Shown here: positions 49,241-58,279 of the stretch, in pieces | Numbering within the stretch: position 1 is the stretch's first letter | How the letters are laid out: each line of letters starts with the position of its first letter | Assembly (NCBI RefSeq): GCF_003762925.1 | Contig: NZ_RJUK01000001.1 | Coordinates: 2,604,001 to 2,668,000 of the forward strand | DNA length: 64,000 nucleotides | Source of the DNA: Marinimicrobium koreense | GTDB lineage: Bacteria; Pseudomonadota; Gammaproteobacteria; Pseudomonadales; Cellvibrionaceae | Reading direction: 5' to 3' | Translations under genes and position numbers: made by a program | Notes under the pieces: generated by a model | Told to the model about the DNA's origin: nothing | Database searches by the model: none | The model's input: the letters and a program-made list of their open reading frames with translations, nothing else

Positions 49241-49900
49241 ATGTGGAAAACACTGAAAGCGTATTGGAAAACGTTCAACCGACCCGCAACGCACATCAGC
49301 CTGGGGGTACTTACCCTCGGTGGTTTTATCGCCGGCATCATTTTCTGGGGCGGCTTCAACACGGCTTTGGAATTCACCAATACCGAAGAGTTCTGCATCA
49401 GTTGCCATGAAATGAAGGCCAACCCTTACGAGGAGTTGATCCCGACCATTCACTACACCAACCGATCCGGCGTGCGTGCCACCTGCTCAGACTGCCACGT
49501 TCCCCACGACTGGACCTACAAGATCGCCCGAAAAATGGAGGCCTCCAAAGAGGTGTGGGGCTGGATCTTCGGCACCATCGATACCCGGGAAAAGTTTCTG
49601 GACAAGCGCCGCATGCTCGCCGAGCGCGAGTGGCGCCGGCTGAAAGCCAACGACTCATTGGAGTGTCGCAACTGCCACAACTTCGAGTATATGGACTTTA
49701 CTCAGCAATCACCCCGGGCCCGGGAAATGCACTCCACCCTGCTGGCCAGCGGCGAGAATACCTGCATCGACTGCCACAAGGGCATCGCCCACAACCTGCC
49801 GGACATGCGCGGCGTGGAATCGGGCTTTCACGGTGACCTGAGCGAAGTCTACGCCCCCGGCAGCACGGCCGTGGCCCGGTTCCTGTTGACCGAGGAATAG
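49241..49900 (+). CDS. napC: Tetraheme quinol dehydrogenase NapC
   Basis: A 219-residue NapC/NirT-family cytochrome. One N-terminal membrane anchor (about 18-38: [22 protein letters not shown]) is followed by four CxxCH hemes (CISCH, CSDCH, CRNCH, CIDCH). It oxidises membrane quinol and feeds NapB/NapA. It starts 12 bases after napB. The operon has no napF, napG or napH, so this organism uses the napEDABC form. Confidence 0.96.
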   Translation: MWKTLKAYWKTFNRPATHISLGVLTLGGFIAGIIFWGGFNTALEFTNTEEFCISCHEMKANPYEELIPTIHYTNRSGVRATCSDCHVPHDWTYKIARKMEASKEVWGWIFGTIDTREKFLDKRRMLAEREWRRLKANDSLECRNCHNFEYMDFTQQSPRAREMHSTLLASGENTCIDCHKGIAHNLPDMRGVESGFHGDLSEVYAPGSTAVARFLLTEE

Positions 49901-49940
49901 CCTTCGCTCACAATTCCGGAACCGACCAGGAGACCGAACT

Positions 49941-50129
49941 GTGAGCGACAACGTCATAGCCTTCAAACGGCCCAGCGCCAAAGAAAAGCACAAGGGTAAA
50001 ACCTTGTGCCGCAGTGGCTTTCATAAGTGGAAGGTGGTCACCGAGCGGAAGTTTGATGTCAAGCAGGGGAAGTTGGTTACTCTCTACGAGTGCACTCGGT
50101 GCGGCAAACGGAAAACAACGGCCCATTGA
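49941..50129 (+). CDS. Small zinc-ribbon-like hypothetical protein downstream of napC
   Basis: A 62-residue basic protein starting at GTG 49941 with AGGAG upstream. Cys23, His28, Cys51 and Cys54 (CRSGFHKW and CTRCGKR) could bind zinc. Similar small proteins are annotated only as hypothetical. It lies 40 bases after napC on the same strand and is probably the last gene of the nap transcript. A role in nitrate reduction is not shown. Confidence 0.65.
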   Translation: MSDNVIAFKRPSAKEKHKGKTLCRSGFHKWKVVTERKFDVKQGKLVTLYECTRCGKRKTTAH

Positions 50130-50190
50130 TAATAGGCCGATGATCGTTTAATGCTCGCACTGGACTGAGTGATAGCTGAACTACTCGCTA

Positions 50191-51675
50191 TCAACAGCGC
50201 GACTTGCAGTAATGATTAATAAACTCCTGATGGGTGGGAATCTTGTTTACCGCATCGGAAATTGTTTTACGGGTGTTGCTTAGGTGGCCCACCAACTCCT
50301 CATCCGACATGGTACTAAATATCGAGTGATAGCGTTTCGGCATAATACCTTGGCCTAGCATCACGTGTAGCCAGGAGCTAAGCCTGAACAGTTCATTCTC
50401 ACCCAGAAAAACCAGAGCGTTTTCTTTAAACAGCTCAATACGATGGGAAAGTGACTGCGGAATATCCATGTGCTTGCAATAACGCCAAAACTCGCTATCT
50501 TCGCGAGAGGTGGCGTGATAGTGCAATATAATAAAGTCGCGTACATTTTCCAGCTCAGCAATATTCTGCTGGTTGTATTCATCAATGATGGGTTGGGTAA
50601 TCCCATTGAACGGAAACATCCGCATCAACCGAATGACTCCAATCATGAACATATAGATACTGGTGGATTCCAGAGGTTCAACAAAACCACTTGAAAGCCC
50701 GAGTGCAACACAATTCTTAGTCCAGAAGACTTTACGTCGCCCGGTCTTATATTTTATTACCCTGGGCTCGGTTCTGACCTCGCCTTGAACGTTATCCAAG
50801 AGGTGCTGAGTTGCTTCATCGCCGGACATGAACTTACTACAGAAAACATTGCCATTTCCCACTCGATGCTGCAATGGTATGTGCCATTGCCAGCCGGCTT
50901 TATGCGCCGTACAGGTAACGTAAGGTCGAGGAGACTCAACCGATTCGGTTTGAACAGCAATGGCACTGTCACAAGGTAACCAGTGCGTCCAATCTTCATA
51001 AGGTACCTTCATCGTTTTATCGATCAACAGGCCGGTGAACCCCGTGCAATCGATAAATAAATCACCCTCAACTACCTCGCCAGATTCCAATTGCAGCGCT
51101 TTGATATCACCATTCATGTGTTGCTGCACATGCTGTATCTTGCCTTCTACGCGTTTGGCACCTAATTTCTCACTGAATTGTCGTAAAAACTGGGCGTAAC
51201 GGGTGGCATCCAGATGATAGGCGTAGTTAAGGCTGCCTTTTTTCGAGATGGCGAATTTATTGGCTTTGGCGGCTTGTGCTGCCAAGCTATACTCTTCAAA
51301 TCCCGCGTGTATGCCTTTGCTTTTTCCATACAGCCAAAAGTTTTGGAAATCAGCAAGGTAACTACTTTGGCCAGTGGCGCCAAAAGGATGGAAATACTGC
51401 TCCCCAACCTGTCCCCAGTTCTTGAATTCAATACCGAGCTTAAAAACCGCCTCCGTAGCACACATAAACTCCTGTTCATCAATACCCAGCAACTTATGAA
51501 ACGCTTTCATGGGCGGAATTGTTGCCTCACCCACGCCTACTGTTCCAATTTGATCGGACTCAACCAAAACCACGTCGATCAATTTCCCCAGTTGGTGGGA
51601 CAATGCTGCAGCAGCCACCCAGCCAGCAGTGCCGCCGCCGGCTATTACCACTCTTCTTACACTAGTATTTTGCAA
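50191..51675 (-). CDS. FAD-dependent tryptophan-halogenase-like protein (module 2, halogenase C)
   Basis: A 494-residue protein with GGGTAGWV (13-20), catalytic Lys79 (TEAVFKLGIEFKNW), WQWHIP and GFVEPLESTSI. It is close to halogenase D of module 3 along its length (YFHPFG/YIHSFG, LNYAYHLDATRYA, DWTHWLPCDSAIAVQTESV). As for the other halogenases, a separate flavin reductase would be needed. It is the last gene of module 2, 36 bases after the cupin gene. Base composition is visibly richer in A+T than in modules 1 and 3, suggesting separate acquisition. Confidence 0.88.
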   Translation of the reverse strand: MQNTSVRRVVIAGGGTAGWVAAAALSHQLGKLIDVVLVESDQIGTVGVGEATIPPMKAFHKLLGIDEQEFMCATEAVFKLGIEFKNWGQVGEQYFHPFGATGQSSYLADFQNFWLYGKSKGIHAGFEEYSLAAQAAKANKFAISKKGSLNYAYHLDATRYAQFLRQFSEKLGAKRVEGKIQHVQQHMNGDIKALQLESGEVVEGDLFIDCTGFTGLLIDKTMKVPYEDWTHWLPCDSAIAVQTESVESPRPYVTCTAHKAGWQWHIPLQHRVGNGNVFCSKFMSGDEATQHLLDNVQGEVRTEPRVIKYKTGRRKVFWTKNCVALGLSSGFVEPLESTSIYMFMIGVIRLMRMFPFNGITQPIIDEYNQQNIAELENVRDFIILHYHATSREDSEFWRYCKHMDIPQSLSHRIELFKENALVFLGENELFRLSSWLHVMLGQGIMPKRYHSIFSTMSDEELVGHLSNTRKTISDAVNKIPTHQEFINHYCKSRC

Positions 51676-51711
51676 CGCTAACCACCTACATCACCAACAG
51701 GCTTCAACAAT

Positions 51712-52746
51712 TTATCGGTTAAGCTTATTTAGCAGCAAAGCACGCAACATTCGGGCTTTGGCCGAGTCAATTTCACCAAGATATCCACGCGCCTCCTCAG
51801 GTAAATGTGCACCTGCCCGGTCCGGGTCACCGAAGATGTAATAATCGAATATATGTTTCCAAGCTTGTTTTTCGTGCTCGGGCTTATCACGCAAGCTCAA
51901 CAATGCGTGGTACAACACATTCATTGCGGGGCCCATATGTTTAGCGGAGTCACTCCACCAATAATTGATCAGCACATTAAAGCGACTTTTAGACTCCACT
52001 TGATGCCACCACATACTTGGCAGATATAGGGCATCACCGGGCTCTAGATCAGCAACCTGCCCGTGCTCTATTGCTTCGGCAAAGTTGGGGTATTGTTCGA
52101 AATCCGGATTATCGAAATCAACCATGCTTAACGCCTGGCCCCCGGGAGTGGGAGTCAAGGGCCCCGGGTAGAGGTTGGCTATTTGATCAGGTGGAAAGAG
52201 TGTAAACCGACGCTTGCCCACTGTACAGCACGCCAAATTATCCGAGGCATCGTAGTGACAGCAAGCGGTCGTACGGTTGCCAATCCAGATACTCGCCCGA
52301 ACGTCTTCAATTGGGTAGCCCAAATCCGGTCTGGGAATTGCAATGTCATTTTCAGCCCTGAAACCAGGGAAGTGAGTATCAATAACGTTGGATGCAATGT
52401 AGTAAGAGGTCGGATTTTCCTCTTCAAAGCCTTTCTCTATAAGATCAAGAACTTCATCTATCGTCGTTTTCTTAATATCATAATTGAGCTGTGTGCGATT
52501 ATCATTATAGAAGTAGCGTCCCTGGATCTCAGGAGGGCCGATACAGGCAAACGAAGGCCGACCATTATAGTATGAATTTAGATAGCGTATGGCACTACTG
52601 TCTGATTGCCGCCCTTCATCCACCAGCTTCCAATGCTTAACCAGGCCTTTAATAATTACCGGCTTTTTAGAGGCTATGACACTTTCGTCCAAGGATTCGC
52701 TTGAGCAGTCGGTAATAACAGCAGTTTTAGTGGCAATCGTTACCAT
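51712..52746 (-). CDS. Cupin_8/JmjC-like Fe(II)-2-oxoglutarate oxygenase (module 2)
   Basis: A 344-residue protein homologous to the module 1 cupin. The iron site is His-x-Asp in CCHYDASDN, and the distal His is in LPSMWWHQVES. KKPVIIKGLVKHWKL, RRFTLFPPDQIANLYPGPL and NVLINYWW are conserved. It lies between sapC and halogenase C with 36-38-base gaps, so these form an operon. The oxygenase class is well supported; the substrate is unknown. Confidence 0.87.
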   Translation of the reverse strand: MVTIATKTAVITDCSSESLDESVIASKKPVIIKGLVKHWKLVDEGRQSDSSAIRYLNSYYNGRPSFACIGPPEIQGRYFYNDNRTQLNYDIKKTTIDEVLDLIEKGFEEENPTSYYIASNVIDTHFPGFRAENDIAIPRPDLGYPIEDVRASIWIGNRTTACCHYDASDNLACCTVGKRRFTLFPPDQIANLYPGPLTPTPGGQALSMVDFDNPDFEQYPNFAEAIEHGQVADLEPGDALYLPSMWWHQVESKSRFNVLINYWWSDSAKHMGPAMNVLYHALLSLRDKPEHEKQAWKHIFDYYIFGDPDRAGAHLPEEARGYLGEIDSAKARMLRALLLNKLNR

Positions 52747-52784
52747 GATATATCTTCATTACACATAATTTAGCTATTCTGACA

Positions 52785-53513
52785 TCACTGTATTTTGGCA
52801 TTTTTGATCTCTATCAACTTCCGTATATTTGTCATAGACGCAACCACAGCATAAGCCAAGGGCAGGAAACCGCGCTTACTCAACGCCTCCAATTTATCAC
52901 CACTAAGTGAGGCGAGCTTCTCCTCATTAATAGTGTAGTTCCCTACGAGCTGACGCTTCTCCCCATTGTTCAGATCTATATCGATAGTGACCGGTTCAAT
53001 TAAGTCTAATTCCGAAAAGGCACTAAACATAGCGTCTTGAGTGGCCATGCCTTCATGTATGATTTTTAAAACGCTCGTAATATGGTCTAAATATGGGCTA
53101 GTCCCGCCATGCTCGAGAAAGAGCGGATATCCATCCTCCTCGCTCACTTTGGGGTGGTCCAAATCTATATGGACCACAGGATTTGCACTGGAATCCTCAT
53201 CTTGAGATTGCAGACCAATCAGGAACGGGCCCTTTACTATAGCGGCGGGAATATAATTTGCAGTCCAACCCGATCTATTAGCTGGATTAAGATAAAGATT
53301 CTCGTCTTTGTTTAGACCTAGAAGTGCCGTCGCTTGAAATTTTTGGGATTCAGAATTCTTCCTGATCAGAATAGGGTATTCTTTTTGCAATTCGACAAAC
53401 TCGGTCGGGAAAGCCAAAATGCTAGCAATGTTGTCTCCAAGCTCAGCACTGTAACGTGGGATCACTTTCAAGTTCTGATGCGATACATTGTTCAGCAATA
53501 CATGGTTTGTCAT
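52785..53513 (-). CDS. SapC-family protein (module 2)
   Basis: A 242-residue protein of the SapC family (HQNLKVIPRYS at the start; ILAFPTEFVELQKEYPILIRKN; ATALLGLNKDENLYL; YIPAAIVKGPFLIG; LTG-like C-terminal helices). The family name comes from a Campylobacter S-layer locus, but most members, including this one, stand beside TonB receptors and halogenases and have no known activity. No signal peptide is seen. It is the first gene after the receptor 2 terminator. Confidence 0.82.
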   Translation of the reverse strand: MTNHVLLNNVSHQNLKVIPRYSAELGDNIASILAFPTEFVELQKEYPILIRKNSESQKFQATALLGLNKDENLYLNPANRSGWTANYIPAAIVKGPFLIGLQSQDEDSSANPVVHIDLDHPKVSEEDGYPLFLEHGGTSPYLDHITSVLKIIHEGMATQDAMFSAFSELDLIEPVTIDIDLNNGEKRQLVGNYTINEEKLASLSGDKLEALSKRGFLPLAYAVVASMTNIRKLIEIKNAKIQ

Positions 53514-53593
53514 AGTCTTCTTATTTGACCTTCAAAAAATTGTGACATCTACCGGGCAGATAGAGAATAACAACAAAACCTGCCAAGTGAAAT

Positions 53594-53621
53594 AAAAAAG
53601 CCGCTTTGCAGCGGCTTTTTT
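53594..53621 (-). terminator. Bidirectional intrinsic terminator after receptor 2
   Basis: AAAAAAGCCGC (53594-53604) and GCGGCTTTTTT (53611-53621) form a perfect 11-bp stem with A/T-run ends. It separates the receptor 2 gene from sapC, the same position as in modules 1 and 3. Confidence 0.9.
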
Positions 53622-53665
53622 ATTTATCAACGATAAGACTATTAATTAAATTTCAACCATTTTAA

Positions 53666-56600
53666 TTAAAAGCTATAACGTGCGCCTACTGTATAACGTG
53701 GTCCCAGATCGCGCAGATCCCACATCATCTCGTAGTTACGACCATGAGAACGGCTGTCTTCACCTGTGATATTCAAGCCCTCGAAGGACACAAACAGGTC
53801 CTCAATGATCTCATAGCTCACACTCACGTCAATTTGAGAGTAATCCTCAATATAGCGTGGGTTAGCGAAAGCACCCCTGTTTGTCTCGTTTAGATACTTG
53901 TCACGCCAGTTATAAGCGATACGAGCCTGGAAGCCATAATTTTCGTACAAGCCCACCAGGTTTGCAGTATCGCTTAAGCCCACCAGCGCAAACTGAGACT
54001 CATCAGGAGAACCCAGGTTATCGAAGCCTACATCACCGCGAACCAGCGTGTAGTTGGCTTGAACACCAAAACCGGTATCGCCAAAGAAGTGCTGCACCGC
54101 AAATTCAGCACCGTGAATTTTGGCTTCCCTGGCGTTGTTTGGCGTATTGGTTCTGAAGATAGTCTCGGGATCTTCTGGGCGAGACCTCAGATCCCAGAGT
54201 CCTCCTGGCTGACCTGAGAGGAACTCGTTCTGCTCTTGAGTTGCCGTGTAGTCAACATTACCAAATTCAGTGACCCAAGCCTCGTTGTACGTTCCGTTTT
54301 GGTCAATAAATTCATTGAAGACCATCATACCGTGCAGGTTGTCGTCATTAAGCGCGAAGCCCCGATCAGCCAACTCTTCAGCCGCCGCTACCGCTCTCGG
54401 GCCGGAGGTAACGTCACGAATACCAAGCAACGGACGCTCTACCTGTTCGGACCCGATAAAGTTGAAAACATTCTTCTCAAAGAACCCAACAGACGCGTAG
54501 CTTGTATCGTCGTAATACCATTCCAGCGACAGGTCGAAGTTGGTCGACTCCAAGGGTAGCAGACCGGGGTTTGACGCGGACGCTGTAGGCCGTGCACCCA
54601 AGTACGTTGAACCACCGCCAGCTCCGAAGCTGTCTGCCGAGACACCCAAGTCACCCAGTCCCGCCCGGGCAATGGTTTTGCTGGTCGAGAAACGACCAAC
54701 CAAATCATTGGTAATATTCAGGGTGAAATCGAAGCTAGGTAGCAGGTTGTCATAGCTGGCCTCAGCTGAGACCAGACTAGAGGGTTGGGAGGGATCCACG
54801 TTAATCGCAACGTCGTTGTTGGATTCCCAAATAGTGACATAGCCCGCTGCCAGAGAGCTGGAATCCACGTCCGTGGTTTCATAGCGCAAACCCGCCAAAA
54901 TATTGAATGGCATATCGCCCAGGTCGCCGTTTACCGTAATTTGGGCAAAAGCCGCCGTCATCTGCTCATTGACCAGATTGTCAGCCGATTGATTCAGCGG
55001 CGCTGGCAAGATATCAGAGTAACGTGGGATCTCATTCGTGGCATAGTCATACAGCTCAGCGGCGTTAGCCCTGAAGCCATAACCATCCAGCGGGTTGTAG
55101 TCATCAAACTCGCCCTGAATGTCAAATGGCTCTACCAAGTCGCCAAACTCACCGGGGTAGGCCCCTTCCCAACCCCCTAAAGCAACATTGCTTGCCGTGT
55201 AGTTAAGCGTGTGGGATTCCATTTCGCGCGATTCAATACCAAAATCAATTGCACCGTTATCGAACTCATAGGTGCCATCAAGCTGGACTTGGGTAACCGT
55301 CATCATCTGGTCAGCTTGACGCAGATTTAGCATGGTTGAACTCACATCACCGGGGTCAATTACGCCGTTATCGTTTGCATCATTAATACTGTCATCATAT
55401 TGGTTTTCAACAATAGGGAATTCTCGGCCGAACCACCATTCACGACCGGTGACGACGGGCGCCGCCAGAGCCATGCGTACCGAACCGGTTCCGAAAGGCC
55501 CGGTGCCGCGAGCGTGCATTTCCGAATCGTGTATATCCAGGTCAAAGCTGAGCGCATCATTAACCTGATATTCGAAGTTTACGCCAAATGATTCCAGGGT
55601 ATCGGTTGTCTCTGCCCACTGCTGCTCGTACCCTTCATCGATACCGCCTGCGTACGATTCCCGGGCATAGATCATGGTGGCAATGTCTTGGTTGTCAAAT
55701 TCGACAGCCTGAATATTGGCACCCTGCTGCATCCAGTTACCAGTTTGCCCCAACGCTTCTTTCACTTCATTTTCGGCAAAGGTGTAATCAACAGTCGCCG
55801 TAAAGTCTTCATTTGGCGCAAACTGGAGAGTCAGCTGCGCATTATCGCGGGTACGCTGAGTATCGGTAAACTCATAGCGCAAATCGAAGAAACGAGAATA
55901 CAGCTGACCTTCTTCTGGCGCATTCTCCACATCTACGTCAGTGTTATTCCATGCTCTTTGTGGAGCATTCACGCTATCCCATTCGTAGATACCCCAATCG
56001 TTAACGTTGGCACCGATGGTACCTGAGTCACGCTGCTGGTGGCTTGCACTCAGCGAAACCCCCCAGGTGGCGTCGTCGTTAGAATAACTGATAAGCGTGG
56101 ATAACTCTGGCGTAACATCGTCGCCGACACGGTTGGTGGTGTCCATCATCGCCTTACCACCAACAGTTGCATTAAAACCGGGGTTGTCCAAAGGCCGGGC
56201 TGTAAGAATATTGATGGTGGCACCAATACCACCAGTGACCATCGACGCTTTACCCGTCTTATAAACTTCTACGCCGCTAACAGCTTCGGATGCGAGGTTA
56301 CCGAAGTCGAAGGATCTTGAACCGCCGCCTTCGCCGCGGTTGATGCCTGCCGTCGGCATGACACGACCATTCAAGGTCACCATATTGTTACCCGCGCCAA
56401 AACCGCGCACTGTTACTTCTGCGCCTTCACCGTTTTCGCGACTGATGGAAACACCGGTGATGCGCTGTAATGATTCAGCCAGGTTGGTATCGGGGAACTT
56501 ACCGATATCCTCCGCCGAAATAGCGTCCACGACGCCGGTCGAATCACGCTTGATATCCATTGACTGCTCAAGCGAGGCACGAATACCCGTCACCACCACC

Positions 56601-56716
56601 TCTTCAAGCGCTGGGCTACTTTCTTGCGCCAATGCCACTGCAGAAAACCCTGACATTGCACATGAGGCGACGGCCGAAGCAATCAGTTTTCGTTTGAAAT
56701 TCATATTTTTATACAT
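53666..56716 (-). CDS. TonB-dependent receptor (TonB-Xanth-Caul type), module 2
   Basis: A 1016-residue outer-membrane receptor. A signal peptide ends near ALA (ASCAMSGFSAVALA). The TonB box is LEEVVVTGIRASL and the plug begins QSMDIKRDSTGVVDAISAEDIGKFPDTNLAESLQRITGVSI. The barrel ends RYTVGARYSF. The N-terminus is almost the same as that of receptor 3, and the two are clear paralogues. AGGAG six bases before the ATG at 56716 supports the start. The ligand is unknown; this family often takes up oligosaccharides or aromatic or peptide-like compounds. Confidence 0.93.
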   Translation of the reverse strand: MYKNMNFKRKLIASAVASCAMSGFSAVALAQESSPALEEVVVTGIRASLEQSMDIKRDSTGVVDAISAEDIGKFPDTNLAESLQRITGVSISRENGEGAEVTVRGFGAGNNMVTLNGRVMPTAGINRGEGGGSRSFDFGNLASEAVSGVEVYKTGKASMVTGGIGATINILTARPLDNPGFNATVGGKAMMDTTNRVGDDVTPELSTLISYSNDDATWGVSLSASHQQRDSGTIGANVNDWGIYEWDSVNAPQRAWNNTDVDVENAPEEGQLYSRFFDLRYEFTDTQRTRDNAQLTLQFAPNEDFTATVDYTFAENEVKEALGQTGNWMQQGANIQAVEFDNQDIATMIYARESYAGGIDEGYEQQWAETTDTLESFGVNFEYQVNDALSFDLDIHDSEMHARGTGPFGTGSVRMALAAPVVTGREWWFGREFPIVENQYDDSINDANDNGVIDPGDVSSTMLNLRQADQMMTVTQVQLDGTYEFDNGAIDFGIESREMESHTLNYTASNVALGGWEGAYPGEFGDLVEPFDIQGEFDDYNPLDGYGFRANAAELYDYATNEIPRYSDILPAPLNQSADNLVNEQMTAAFAQITVNGDLGDMPFNILAGLRYETTDVDSSSLAAGYVTIWESNNDVAINVDPSQPSSLVSAEASYDNLLPSFDFTLNITNDLVGRFSTSKTIARAGLGDLGVSADSFGAGGGSTYLGARPTASASNPGLLPLESTNFDLSLEWYYDDTSYASVGFFEKNVFNFIGSEQVERPLLGIRDVTSGPRAVAAAEELADRGFALNDDNLHGMMVFNEFIDQNGTYNEAWVTEFGNVDYTATQEQNEFLSGQPGGLWDLRSRPEDPETIFRTNTPNNAREAKIHGAEFAVQHFFGDTGFGVQANYTLVRGDVGFDNLGSPDESQFALVGLSDTANLVGLYENYGFQARIAYNWRDKYLNETNRGAFANPRYIEDYSQIDVSVSYEIIEDLFVSFEGLNITGEDSRSHGRNYEMMWDLRDLGPRYTVGARYSF

Positions 56717-56925
56717 GTGACTCTCCTAACTGAAACCAGGTTATTATTGTTGACACAGAAAGTGCCACAAATTGTTTACCAGCAAGCTGTCATCACTGCT
56801 GTACATTTCGGTTGGTTGATCACCATCGCTGAGCCAGGGGCAGACTCCCTTACTGTTATTGTCATATCCTGCTTCGGCATCCACTCGCTCTCATTCTCCG
56901 AAAACCATTCACCGATAAAAGAATT
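56717..56925 (-). promoter_or_regulatory. Conserved 5' leader of receptor 2, duplicated at receptor 3
   Basis: This block aligns with 62902-63105 over about 200 bases. Identical runs include ACCAGGTTATTATTGT, CGCTGAGCCAGGGGCAGA and TCCTGCTTCGGCATCCA (plus-strand reading). It lies between the predicted promoter and the start codon, so it is transcribed. It may be a regulatory RNA leader. Confidence 0.7.
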
Positions 56926-57078
56926 TTGCGCAAGGCGCTAAGCTATAGGCTTAAGATATCATTTGGAAATATCAATTTTATTTTTTATTCCTTTCGAGGT
57001 CTTATCGAGCCTGAAGTCACCGAGATCATCATTAGCCCCCCGCTCAACCCCTCATAACGGTCAAATCGACCATATTTA

Positions 57079-57120
57079 TTAGTCGTATAGACAATTACAT
57101 CTGAAAATACACCCTGTCAA
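57079..57120 (-). promoter_or_regulatory. Promoter and operator-like palindrome of receptor 2
   Basis: On the minus strand, TTGACA (complement of 57115-57120) and TAATTG (complement of 57092-57097) are 17 bp apart. The imperfect palindrome TTAGTCGTATAGACAA (57079-57094) overlaps the -10. The same layout occurs at receptor 3. Conserved DNA from 57068 to 57099 matches 63252-63283 at 27 of 32 positions. Confidence 0.65.
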
Positions 57121-57559
57121 CTATTAATTACCTATGCCGAGTAAGCACGTACTTAGCTAATGGTGTACTCCTTCCAGAGTAGCCCCAAGCTCATCAATGT
57201 GCAAAGACCTAAGCACAAAAAAGAGTCATCTGACTTACAATATTATTATTGTATTACCTTTTATGCTTTTAGCCTGCTCCCCATGCTGTCAGCTTCGTTG
57301 TCGAGTTGGCGATTTCTCTAAAATTAAATTCAGAGTGGGCGGGATTAGGGCTGGCGAACCTTAAGCCTGGGCAGGTTTTTACCGGCCGCCACCTGGAAAT
57401 CGCTCAGCCCTAGTGTCAAGTTTGAAGTGCGACAGAAGTAGCTAAGCGTAGGATAACTCCGAGGGAGAACGATGTTGATGACGTAAATTTACGACACGTA
57501 ATCACATGTCAAATTGGGGGTCCACACCAAGGAAGTCTTATACTTCAAGTGTTTATTTG
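57121..57559. other. Intergenic region between receptor 2 promoter and the DUF6445 gene
   Basis: About 440 bases of fairly A+T-rich DNA with no supported gene. TAGGGCTG (57346-57353) and CAGCCCTA (57405-57412) form a distant inverted repeat. No terminator with a T-run was found after the DUF6445 gene. Confidence 0.5.
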
Positions 57560-58279
57560 CTAGGGAGTCAAATCAACAACGTCGATAAAGCTGTTAATTG
57601 ATAAGCGACCGGTGAGCGGGTCGGGGTCCGGATGAAAGTCGGCTTCGATGCACCCCGAATGAAGGATATTGCGGGGATAGACCACCATCCGATTGAAAAC
57701 GCCTTCAACGCGATGGATTTCTTCAAACAATGGTGTAGATCCATTGATGTAGGCACGGCCGGGCATATTGGGTCCATCATTCTCCGACTCCAATGACCGC
57801 AGATAGGCCACTTTCCTATCTTCCGTGAGCCGCTCAAAACCGGTTTTGCGATGTCGATAGAACGCCGTGCCACCGTACCCGGATCGAAACAGGTAGTGGA
57901 TGGCTGCCAGGCCTTCCGGTTCCAGAGAGTCAAAATGGGGAATACGCTGCAACAGCGACAGCTGCTCCGGCGGAGTCGTGACCAATGAATACTGACACAT
58001 GGTAAATTTGAGTGTCCGGCCAGACAGGCCAAAGGCATCCGCCATGGCCCCCTGAAGGCTCTCCAGCACGAAGCGCTGGTAAGAAAGAGAAACAGGCGCT
58101 CGAATGCCGGGGAAGAAGCGCGACTGGGTCGTAAAGTTCAAATGACTCGCTTCTTCACGCAGCCGCTCTGGCTGCTCCACCAATTGGTCAATGATCATTA
58201 CCGGTGTGCGCTCTTCCCCGACATGTTCCATCCGAATCGACCTTTCAGGCGATGGGGCCCATACACGATCAACCCTCAC
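57560..58279 (-). CDS. DUF6445-family protein, 2OG-Fe(II) oxygenase-like (module 3)
   Basis: About 239 residues from GTG 58279. The likely iron triad is His-x-Asp in RIPHFDSLEP and His in RNILHSG, and a later Arg in TGRLSINSF could bind 2-oxoglutarate. GGTAFYRHRKTGFE is typical of the DUF6445 family found near halogenase genes. GAGGAG lies seven bases before the GTG, and the start overlaps the halogenase D stop by 11 bases, so the two are coupled. It takes the place held by the cupin oxygenase in modules 1 and 2. Oxygenase activity is an inference from these residues. Confidence 0.75.
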   Translation of the reverse strand: MRVDRVWAPSPERSIRMEHVGEERTPVMIIDQLVEQPERLREEASHLNFTTQSRFFPGIRAPVSLSYQRFVLESLQGAMADAFGLSGRTLKFTMCQYSLVTTPPEQLSLLQRIPHFDSLEPEGLAAIHYLFRSGYGGTAFYRHRKTGFERLTEDRKVAYLRSLESENDGPNMPGRAYINGSTPLFEEIHRVEGVFNRMVVYPRNILHSGCIEADFHPDPDPLTGRLSINSFIDVVDLTP

